A stretch of DNA of 64,000 bases from Leptidea sinapis. Its lineage: Eukaryota > Arthropoda > Insecta > Lepidoptera > Pieridae. The notes below the pieces were generated by a model. That model saw only the letters and a list, made by a program, of their open reading frames with translations. It was not told the DNA's origin and searched no databases. Position numbers and translations under genes: made by a program. Below, piece by piece: positions 1-11,389 of the stretch (position 1 is the first letter of the stretch; each line of letters opens with the position of its first letter). The stretch spans positions 1,681,501 through 1,745,500 of the forward strand of contig NC_066266.1 in the NCBI RefSeq assembly GCF_905404315.1. Reading direction: 5' to 3'.

Positions 1-93
1 CTCTTGACTTAGGTTAAAACAAGTTTGCGTCCCTTTTTCATACAACGTTGAGTATATCAAAAAGTTTTATTTTAATATTTATTTGATTTTTAG

Positions 94-150
94 ACGGCGA
101 CAGGATTGCCAAATATGTCTCATCGGGATCTAGGGGACCTCTTGGACCAG
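94..150 (+). CDS. Mini-exon 1 of the visible part (57 nt)
   Basis: Acceptor atttgatttttag precedes it and donor CAG|gtaatc follows. In phase 1 it encodes (D)GDRIAKYVSSGSRGPLGP with no stop. This is the longest mini-exon and the only one without the SPxGxGHK core; its end (GSRGPLGPG) is weakly collagen-like. Another frame is also open for part of it, so the frame is chosen by agreement with the exons that follow. Confidence 0.45.
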
Positions 151-3100
151 GTAATCAAGGTACAGAAATAGTTTGACTTGCACTAAAATCTAAAAATAAA
201 TAGGGTGTAATAGGGAACCCATGGGTGATAAGAATGATATTGCCGTTTTGCACAAAATTTGAGCAACCTTGAGCTCAACAAATTATAAGAAGATATTTTG
301 TATTGCTTCTTGAGAAGAAATATTTTTTTTACCATATAAATATAGCCCAGCGGTAAAAATAGTATTCTTTTGGGGAGAGGTCTGGCGAGTACAGATGACG
401 TCGGAGCTCTTCTAAATATATCCTTTAGAGTTAAAAACGGTATATAGATCCTAGGCCTTGGGTTATCGCGGAGAAATAATACTGAAAATATAATGTTGAC
501 GAGACTGTCGCACTGCATATGTTCCACATCGGACTCGTACAAATAAATTCTCTAAATTTCCATGTATTCTGCCGTCAAGAAGTAATGTGTTAGTATTATT
601 GTGTTTCGGTCTGAAGGGCACTGAAGCTAGTGATATTACACCAAACGAGACTTAACATCTTATGTCGCAAGGTGACGAGCGCAATTGTAGCGCCGCTCAG
701 AATTTTTGGGTTTTTCATGAATTCTGAGCGGCACTGCATTGTAATTGACACGGCGTATCAATTACCATCGGCTGAACAAAAAAAGGTAACTATTGAGATA
801 TTTTCCAGTTTCGATTTGTTTATTGGAAAGCAAGGCATTCATCTAATGGTGAATGATGAGCCCTGCCCATTACAATGCTGCCCATTACAGTGAATTCCGC
901 TCGTCAGTTTGAGATTTCAGATGTCAAGTCTTTTTAGTACAGTAATATTTGTTACGATTCAATGCATGAACTTTAGAATGAAACTATTGAACTGTAAACA
1001 CTGGTTTTATTATAAATTACTACAGTACAATTTGGTAAACTGAATAGCAGAGCAGAAATGCGCGTGCATCGTTTGTCGAGATGTATGGGGAAGATCTCCC
1101 CCAACCCGGCTCATTCTCATTGTGTGCATATCCGGGCGTCAGCGGAGACGCCCGAACATTTCACAAGTTAAACCGAAACACAATAATGCTTCCAAACTCC
1201 TTACTGCTTGACATCAGAATAAGGCGCGTGGTATCTAAATAAATAAATTCTTTGTTATTAAGCTTTGAAACAAAATAGGCAAAAGCAGAAGGCTCAGTTT
1301 GACATGGGATCATGGATTCATGTTTCCATGTAGCACTATTTTTCTACCATCTTCTTCTCCCTGAGGTGTTGAGCTATCTTCTTGAAGTGAAACTTCTATA
1401 TCGACGTATAAGACAAATTTTATAGCAAATCGTCAGGATTTTCGGTTACGCGCCTTGTCAAAAACTGACAACTCTGTCATTTAAAGTCAGTTCAGTTTTA
1501 TGAACATACACATAAAACAAAAACAACATGGATCATAACAGAAAATCTTGCCTATAAAAGTTCTCTCTTACATCGTTAAAGAAGTTTCACTTCAAGAATG
1601 AAATTCCAGCAATTGATTGATAATGAAGTTGCTAACAGCTCACACTTTTCGAATTAGTTTTTGACTTTCATTAATTTCCCTTATCGCTTTGTCTTTAATT
1701 AATATTTTAATATCATTTAATTGATCAACAGTAAAAGGATCGCCATCACCGTGCGGGGGAAATGGTCAAAATGGAGGTAATTCAGTCTACAATAATTAAA
1801 TATATATTAATAGATGTAAAGGTTAACAATACCTAAAGATGGTGATCTTTGAATATTTAAATGTTATAAAGAATGACTTGATACTTGCCACCACATTCTA
1901 TCATGGCATTACAAATCACAAACTTAGATAATTTATAGGTACGTCTAGATCAAAGAGTATAATAATATATAGGGAAAAGATAGCCCTCTCTACGCTTTAT
2001 GAGCTGTCTATTTGAAAACTAGCGCCATCTGGAGATTGGCCCCGAAAATAACTATATATAAGCTCGAAATTATAAAATTCATTTGTAATGTTGTGACGCA
2101 ATTAAATAACTAACTCTACTTTTTAATGTAGGTATTGCAATTTTTTACCATGTTGGAATTGCGCGTAGAGATAGTTATTTAATTTTGTCACATTTCTATG
2201 TTTTGTCACAACATTTTATGTTCTCATAAAGGAAAGTTTTAGTAGTGTAAATATGAAAAATGGAACACGAGAGCTACATACATACGCAAACGCTAGAAGT
2301 AGCCGCCATTTTATGACCAGTGGGCAGTGACACAACTAGAGAAAAGTTGAAAGGTTTCATAGCGAGTGACAGCTGACAAAGATTTCATTTTCGGGCCAAC
2401 TAGATATAACCGCTTGCTGTAAGGGAATGCTATGACAAGTGACAACCTGCCAGGCTTATGACTTTAGTGTGTATATATATATACAGCAACGTCAGTCTTT
2501 TCAGTTTTAGTGTGCGCGAGTGTTGCTTAAAATAAAGGCAGAAAAAAATAACGGCGTACTGCCGCTATTATTTCGACGTTTCACAGCTGTTCCAGTATAT
2601 CTGAACGTATTATAAATTATCAGAGCTTGCTGGATTTTTTTGTAGAATATCTGTATTTATATCTTTTATATATCCTCAGGAACGTTTAAAAAGCTTTTGC
2701 GGTAATTTTAAACTGGAATTGAAAGACTGATACATGACAGTATTTCTTATTCATTATTAGATTATTATTGCCCACTCACTAGATGTAGGTGCGCGTTATA
2801 ATATTATCATGCTACTACATTCGTAAGTGCGAACAAACAGCAAGTGACGGTGGCTGGCATAGGAATCGTGACGTCATCACGGTCACACTTTCGATGTCGA
2901 ATGTAAATGCGTACTTAGATCTAATTGGTGTGGAATTTTAAGAATAAAACGTTTGTCATGTCAACTCACTTTGAGCGACTCTATTTAACACGATTATTTT
3001 CGAATGAACAATTATTATAAGTAGGTATTTTTAGCAATGTTACGAAGGTTTTTATCTACGGTATTTGTGTTTATAATTAAGTACCTATAGATATTTGGAA

Positions 3101-6100
3101 ATTAAAACCTATTTTAGTACCGCACCTATTTTAGGGTTCCACGTAATGATAGTTTTAATTTTATGTATTCATAGTATTGTAAATACTAGTTCTAAGGAGT
3201 GGTAGTGCCATGTTGGGTCCTCACGGACACAACTGAATTGGGCCGGCACAGCCGGAGAAATACCACTCACCCACTCGAAACCGGCGTGAAATAGCGGCTA
3301 CGTCGTTGTGTTTCGTCCGGTGAGTAGGGTATCCAGAGGCCTACATCCCCCCTCCCAAATACAAATGGCTGCCATTTGTATTTTGGAAAGGGGTACGGAC
3401 TAAAAATAGACTACTCCAGGACGGTACCAGGCAATCCTGGAGAATCCGTCCCTGGGCGTCCACAATTAGGGCCTGCACCTAATAGTGGTTGCCCAGGCTG
3501 CGCCGCGTATTCTGGAGGGGGCAAATCTGCGCTGACTCGGGGCAAACAGAGCAGGAGGCTCAAACCACCCTCCTCCACACTCACTGTGGACTTTTGCAAC
3601 ATCAGGGGGCTTCTTTAAAATTCAAATGCCGTCCACTTTCACTTGGAAACTGCGAAGCCGGCCCTGCTCTTTTTAACCGAGACACAGACATCCTTCCTAG
3701 CTGATTCATCTTACGTTTTATACCCGGGGTATAATTTGGAACACTCCTTTATACCACCGGCTGGCGTGTGCGTTTACGTCAGGGAGTATGTCTGTTCTCG
3801 ACGCCTGAGTTTTCATGAAAGACAGGACTTATCCACAATCTGGCTGCGTGTAGACTGCGATGACCATCCGCGAATCTACGCATGCGTATAGGTCCCATAG
3901 CAGTAACGCAGAGACTGACCGGCTCCTCGAACACATCCAAATGGTTACATATTCCGTGTAAGAGCAGATACCCTCTGCTGCCGAATGGCTAGGCTCACGT
4001 ACCAGCGATCATGCAGGGAGATCTGTTCACGACTTCGTCTTAGCATATGGTCTGACGCAACTGGTTATTGCGCCTACGCGAATCCCAGCTGTGGCCATCG
4101 AGACCTTCTGTTGATCTCACATCCGGACGGCTACCTAGTTTCCGTTGTGGATCAACGGAATCTCTGGGATCGGACCACTGCCTGATCCGGAGCACCGTGC
4201 CGATCACGCGCCAAACACGGCCCCACTTATTAGGCTGTCGCCGCGTGAGGCACTATAGGTCAGCAGAGTGGGTCGAGATGCGGTATTTTTTTGCATCCTA
4301 CCCGTGGAGGCAAATCTGTTTTTCGCTGTGTGATCCAGATGCCGCTGCTGTCGCTGTTGTGGATGTGGTACTGCAAGGTATGGAACTCTTCATTCCATCC
4401 TCCTCTGTGCCTATCGGTGGCAGATAATGACTCGCTGGCCCATGACGCGAAAGAGAAAGCTGATCTCCTGGGCTCCCTCTTCGCGTCCAACTTGACTCTG
4501 GATGAACAAGGTGCACCACCACCGCATATTCCGCGGTGCGAGTCATACATGCCGGAGGTAAAAATCCGGCATGGCGCCGTGCTTATAGCGCTTCTCACAT
4601 TGGACATTCACAAATCGAGCGGGCCCGATGGAATTCCCGCGATAGTGCTGCGGACATGTGCTCCGGAACTGGCGCCGGTCCTTACCCGTTTTTACCGGCT
4701 CTCCTACTCATCAGGCGTAGTCCTTAAAATTATGGAAGGCGGCTTTAGTGCACCCGATCCCTAAGAAAGGTGTACGCTCGGTTCCGTACAACTACCGCCC
4801 CATTGCCATTATTACCTCCATGGAGTACTGTTCTCACCTCTGGGTGGGTGCCAGTACCAGCTTCTACCATTTGACCGCATACAACGAAGAGCGGTTCGAA
4901 TCATCGATGATCAAGTTATCTCCGATCGGCTTGATTCTTTAGCATTGCGTAGAGATGTGGGTTCTCTCTGCATCTTCTACCGCATTTATCACGGGGAGTA
5001 CTCAGAGTAGGTGTTCGGGTTGATTCTAGCGGCCGAATTCCACCACCGGACATTACGTGCAAAGTACCATCCGCATCACGTAGACATCCGGATTTCCACA
5101 ACACACACAGCTACTTTGTGGAATCAACTACCGGCGGCGGTCTTCCCGAACAGATACGACTTAGGGACCTTCAATAAAAAAGCATACTCCCACCTTAAAG
5201 GCCGGCAACGCATTTCTTGACACACCTGTTGTTGCGGATATCCATGGGCGGTTGCCTCACGTCTCCCAATCCCGTGAGCCTCTTGCCGTTTGCCCCCTCT
5301 CATTTAAAAATAGATTAATTTTGTTTATTATATGAATAAATCCACATCCTAAAATACCACAGTGTCTATAATAGAAAGTAATTATTTCTTCACTAAATCA
5401 ACAGGTAAAGATTCAGGACCTTCGCCGAAGGGACATGGCCACAAAGGTAAGCGAATCTACATTAACGTTTACATACTTAATCTAAACATACAATACAATG
5501 TCCAGTCGTGGAATATGGCTCCTGGTAACCCGAACAACTCCACAGAGCACTCCACGTGATAAATGAGGTAGAAAATGCAGAGCGTATCAACATCTCTACG
5601 TAACGCCAAAGGACGAAGCCGATCGGAGAAGACTTTATCATCGATGATTCGAGCCGCTATTCATTGTATGCGGTCAATTAGAATAATCTGGTACTGGAGA
5701 GCCAACAGATGAGAACAGAACTCAATGTGAGGCCAAATTTGGGCCTTATAAGTATTGTTGCAGGCGGTGGCTTTGTGAAGGCAGTTAAAGGAATGATTTC
5801 GAATCAAGGGAATATGACTTTTTATCGGTGAACGCACAAACTTGTGTCTTCTTTGGGATAAATTGAACTAAATTTTGTTTCTGTAAACATGATTTTTATT
5901 TCTGAGTCGTGAATGTTACATAATATAATATCTTTTTATATTATATTCATCGTCTCTGGTACCTATGCCACAAGTTATATTAATTATTATCTAACTTAAA
6001 AGTCTATGTCAGTTTTTGATTGGCCATGTTACTGCTATATTGAAGCACACATTTTTAATATAACCCTTCTTCTATTTCCAATATCTCAGTGTCTATAATT

Positions 6101-9100
6101 ATATTAATATGATTTAAAATCAACAGAAAAAGGAACAGCATGTTCACCGAAGGGACATGGCCACAAAGGTAATTGGATTTATAATTTATGATTGATTTAA
6201 AGATCTTGTTTATATTAAATTGATTTAAAGTTTATATTTTAAATCTAAACACACTATTATTACTTCTTCATCATTTGTTTTATTAAACGAAATGAAATAT
6301 TTTTGTTACACTTTATACTTAGTTCTTAATATTTACTTCTTTCTTTCTTTCTTTACAGGAGGGGGTAAGTCATTCTATATTTTTGCTGCAGAGAATCTGA
6401 AACATCCCCTTAACCGAGGTTCTTATATCTAGCTTCCACATCTCTGTTCGTCTCTAGTACCGTAGAAACAAGATCTTATGTTAATTATTACTTGAAATAA
6501 TCATCATCATCATCAACGTCAAGGTAACAGCAAAGTGTGACGATTCTTTTTTAAATTCTGCCATACACCGATATAGACGTTTCACTTCAAAAATTCAATT
6601 GTAATAGACAATGTATTTGTCATTAAATGACAGAGATGTCAGTTGTCAGTCAGTTCGGTGGCACATAAAACAAAAACAACATTGCGCGTAACCGAAAATC
6701 GTGACGATTTGCTATAAAATATCTCATACACGTCGATAAAGAACCTTTTTAAGGGAAACTTCACTTCAAGAACTGCCATATCCTTTTTGAAGTGAAACTT
6801 CTGAATGCCAGTTGTTGATTGATGATGAATAATAATGACTAAATGCAAGCTTGACGATCTGCATAGCCCAGTGGTTAGCAACCCTACCTACTAAGCTAGA
6901 GGTCCCGGGTTCGAGTCCCGGTAGGTGCAAACATTTGTATGATGAATATGGATGTTTTTTTCCGAGTCTTGGATGTTTATATGTATTTATGTATGTTCAA
7001 GTAAGTATATTGTATTAAATATCATCGTCTTGTACCCATAGGACATGCTATGCCTAATTTGGGGCAAGATAATTTGTGTGTGTGTCAATATTTTTATTAT
7101 TATTATTATTAATAAACCGCACAGTTTTCGAATTAGTTTTTGGCTTTCTTTATTTGCTTTTGTCGCGTTCGCTTTGCTTTAATATAATTTAATTGATCAA
7201 CAGAAAAAGGAACACCATCACCGTGCGAGGGAAATGATCATAAAGGAGGTAATTCAATTTTTTTATATAAGAGGGGCCAAACGGGTAAGAGGCTCACGGG
7301 ATGGGGAGAGGTGAGGCAACCGCCCATGGACATCCACAACAACAGGTGTGTCAAGAAATGCGTTGCCGGCCTTTAAGGTGGGTATGCTTTTTTCTTGAAG
7401 GTCCCTAAGTCGTATCTGTTCGGGAAAACCGCAGCCGGTAATTGATTGAGGTAATTCAATCTACAATAATTTATGTAGTTGTCGTTGTAAAAGTAAACAC
7501 TGAGACACGACACAGAATTTCTCATTCATTATTATATTTTTATTACCCACTCACTAGATGTAGATGTTCGTTATAATATTATCACGCTACATGTGTATTT
7601 CTTCACTTAATCAACAGGTAAAGATTCAGGACCTTCGCCGAAGGGACATGGCCACAAAGGTAATGGAATCTATTATTTATGAAATTTGTAACGTTTATAT
7701 ACTTAATCTAAACACACAATACAATGTCCGGTGGTGGAATATGGCTCCTGGTAACCGGAACAACTCCTCAGAGCGGTAACGGATTAAGCTTACGCGGGGC
7801 CCGTAGCATATTCTTTCAATAAGCCCTTGGTGTATATTATGGAAATAGTCAGTTATCGAGTGTCTGACGTGGGTTGTCTCAGTAGGTAAAGCGAGAAATT
7901 CAATATTTAATAAGTTTTCTCGAAATATTATGCCCAGACAAAGATGAGTGGGAAATGCGGGGCCCCCTTTTGCGCGGGGCCCCCTTTTGTGCGGGGCCCG
8001 TAGCAATTGCTACACCTGTTTTGTGGCTAATACGGCACTGTCTCATAGTACTCCACGTGATAAATGAGGTAAAAAATACAGAGAGAATCAACATCTCTAC
8101 GTAACGCCAAAGTATGAAGTCGATCGGAGGTGACTTGATCATCGATGATTCGAGCCGCTATTCATTGTATGCGGTCAATTGGAAGAATCTGGTACTGGAG
8201 AGCCAACAGATGAGAACAGATCTGAATGTGAGGCCGAATTTGGGCCTTATAAGTATTGTTGCTGGCGGTGGCTTTGTGGAGGCAGTTAAAGGAATGATTT
8301 CGAATCGAGGGAATATGACTTTTTATCGGTGAATGCACAAACTTGTGTCTTCTTTGGGTTTAACTGGACTAAATTTTGTATTTGTAAACATGACTTTTTT
8401 CTAAGTCATGAATGTTATATTTAATATCTATTTATATTATATTCATCGTCTTTGGTACATATGCCACAACTTATGTTAATTATTATCTAACGTAAAAGTC
8501 TATATAAGTTTTCCATTGACCAATTAACTACTGTATTGAAGCATACACTTTTTATATAACCCTTCTTCTATTTCCAATATCTCAGTGTCTATAATTGTAT
8601 TAATATGATTTAAAATCAACAGAAAAAGGAACAGCATGTTCACCGAAGGGAAATGGCCACAAAGGTAATTGAATTTATAATTTCTTTAAATCAATCATTT
8701 AACGTGTATTTAAATCTAAACACACTATTATTATTTCTTTATTATCTGAATTAGTAAAGATAACGAAGCGAATTTATTTATTTTTATGAATTGTGGTTAC
8801 TATACTTCTTAATATTGGTAGTTTCACAGCACAACTCGGAAATAAATTGGTATACAAATATATGATTGTCAATAATAATCCGGGTCTGCTGAGGCAATTT
8901 TTTAACAACACACGTTAAAAAACATTTTGCAAAACAGTCCGTCCGCTGCACCCTCGTTACAGTAAAAGTGTTCTGTGGCTGCACCTGTTTTTGTTTCATT
9001 TCAACAATGAGTTCCGACGAAGTGCATACAGCTTTTTGTATTTATTATATCTACCAATGTCACATCCCAAAGAACCGGTCTTTCTGTTATCAGTTGCATA

Positions 9101-11298
9101 AAATAAAGTATTTACTTTATTTCACTCCATCAGAAACAAACCAAATAGAATTAGGTCACGAATGATAGGTAAATTATGCGTTAATTTCCCTACCCGCAGG
9201 CGAATTGAGATGTTTTATTTAACAAAGTGTTAAGCCACACCCCTAATCTATTTATAAAACATGCTTTTGTGTTAGCAAACACGAAGACATGGCGCAGCGG
9301 ATGCAGCTTTTAAATTTTCCGTGCGTTTTTTGACTTCTACGACAAACTTTTGTTGTTTGCCTCGCGCTTGGTTAACATTTAACATTTACTTGTTCATTTA
9401 GTTATGTTGGTTAGGTACAATTTTATTCAATGTCCATGACTTATGGAAAACCTTTACACCATCGAAAAGTAAAGATTTCAAAGGATAGAAAGTAACAATC
9501 TTTTTGGAAAAAGCTGATATTTTGACGGGCAAATTTTCAATTGAAAATAAGGGTTTCTTTTCAGATATTTGAGTGAAAATAAGGTGAAAAAATAAATATT
9601 TCAATTCTACGTTTTTTTACAATATTTCATGTTTTTGTTTTGTAAAAGATAAAAACCAAATTACTTGGTTTTTTGAATTTTTCACATTAACTTTGCGGCT
9701 ATGTGGAAAAAGTGTGAAAACAAAAGTTGTAGATCGTTGTATTACCTACAACTTTGCCATTTAACTTTATCCCATGGGATTTTCAGTTTTGCCGGAAATC
9801 GAGATAAACCGTTTTTTACCCTAAAACTTTCGAAACATATTTCTTAAGTTCTTGGATACTTGTTTTGTACAGTAGGTACAGATACCAGTGGGAGGCTTCT
9901 TTGCAAGGCTAGATTATGGATACCACAACGGCGGCTATTTCTGCCGTGAAGCAGTAATGTGTAAGCATTACTGTGTTTTGGTCTGAAGGGCACCGTAGCT
10001 AGTGAAATTACTGGGCAAATGAGACTTAACATCTTATGTCTCAAGGTGACGAGCGCAATTGTAGTGCCGCTCAGAATTTTTGGGGTTTGTTAAGAATCCT
10101 GAGCGGCACTGCATTGTAATGGGCAGGGCGTATCAATTACCATCAGCTGAACGTACTGCTCGTCTTGTCCCTTATATTCATAAAAAAAGATTAAGCACGT
10201 AAATGCTAAAAGATACACACTTTGAATATTATTTTTCTTCTATTTCCAATATCACAATATCTTTAATTATATTAATATGAATCACTTAATCAACAGGACA
10301 CAAGGGAAAAGGCCACAAAGGTAATTGAATCTATAATTTATAATAGATGTAAAGTTAACCTCTTTTAAATAGACACAATTATTACCTCTTTATAAGATTA
10401 GAGATTTGACTTGGGTTCATTCATTCTTGATTGAATGAATAGACAGAAATAATAAACTGTACATGCCGTGCAACAGATTAGCTAGGATTATGGGTTCCTT
10501 CATAGGTCTTAGTATTCCATTTTACAATAAAATACCAGACAGACATATAGACATACTAAGACTTACTGAGCACAAAATCAAGAAATATATTAAAGCTTCT
10601 TTGACAAAGAAGGCATTCTATGGTATATTAGATTATGTAGATCTGAGCTTTTACCAACTTAGCCAACCGTTCGAGTGACGTATCGATCGTAAATCTTGTT
10701 CAACTCAAGGTTCAAAACAAGATTGTGGGTCCATCTACAGGATTTACTTTATAGTTGGTAACCTGCTTGACCCCAATATTTGCATATTAGTATATTAGGA
10801 AATTCACTTGAGAGGCGAGGGTTCAAGTCCCGCATCGTCCATAAATTTTGGTACAAATTAAATTAGTATATTAGATCTCATTTAGAATATGTTGCAGCAA
10901 TCTGGAATATGCAATCTACATTCAAAATTAGAAATGGTACGAAAAATAATCTAAGAACCCTTAATTACCGTATGCATAACACTGCTCTTGCAATCAATTG
11001 TTAGTAAAACAATACCCTATCCTTGAGTAACCATAGACGGTTAATTGACGCAGTAACCCTCTATAAAATTTGTACTAGCGAGTCGTCCCATTTGTTATCT
11101 GAGATTAAATTTCTTGCAACATTTATAGCTACAAGATCGCAAAACTTATTCCACGTCTCCAAAACTAGGACCGCTATTGGCAAAACTGCGCCACTTCACA
11201 AAATATGTACACTACATATTCTCACGTTCTCAGTTCGAATCAAATTTAAGTCTTGTTATTTTTGCTTTCTATGTTCAAGTTTTACAATTACAATCTAT

Positions 11299-11389
<91 letters not shown>

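Larger units (their letters stand above)
151..1731 (+). other. Intron of the mini-exon gene
   Basis: Holds a 5'-truncated copy of the abundant interspersed repeat (566-779) and the MITE at 1379-1598. A second short scrap of the same repeat lies near 860-900 and a reverse scrap near 1155-1200. Long open frames at 183-542 (minus) and 630-893 (plus) have no coding character; the second lies inside the repeat. Confidence 0.5.
1379..6170 (+). repeat. Duplicated three-exon block, copy 1
   Basis: Order of parts: MITE, PSPC exon, DSGPSP exon, decayed coding segment, TACSP exon. The same order recurs at 6576-8700. Aligned stretches include 1655-1800, 2750-2815, 5377-5870 and 6060-6170. The copy is longer because a LINE-bearing insertion (about 2,825-5,380) entered only here. 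Confidence 0.7.
6365..7203 (+). other. Intron between the two duplicated blocks
   Basis: Contains the second copy of the MITE (about 6576-6802) and a tRNA-derived SINE (6852-7110). The last 75 nt align with the intron before mini-exon 2. Confidence 0.5.
6576..8700 (+). repeat. Duplicated three-exon block, copy 2
   Basis: Same order of parts as copy 1. Three insertions are private to this copy: the SINE at 6852-7110, the LINE fragment at 7259-7447 and the 270-bp element at 7777-8050. All post-date the duplication, since copy 1 shows the uninterrupted site. Confidence 0.7.

Noticed and set aside
3376..3618. Gly/Pro-rich open frame near the mini-exon gene, superficially like its repeats
   Set aside because: It continues into endonuclease text (FCNIRGLL) of the LINE and has no splice sites in phase; it belongs to the retrotransposon.
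6865..6930. tRNA gene with anticodon region
   Set aside because: A and B boxes are present but the acceptor stem does not pair and a SINE body follows; same verdict for 31,471, 40,900, 51,787, 60,757 and 63,766.
8114..8332. 72-codon open frame as a small intact gene
   Set aside because: Its sister copy has a stop in the same frame, changes fall on all codon positions, and another frame gives better family-like text; treated as a decayed segment.
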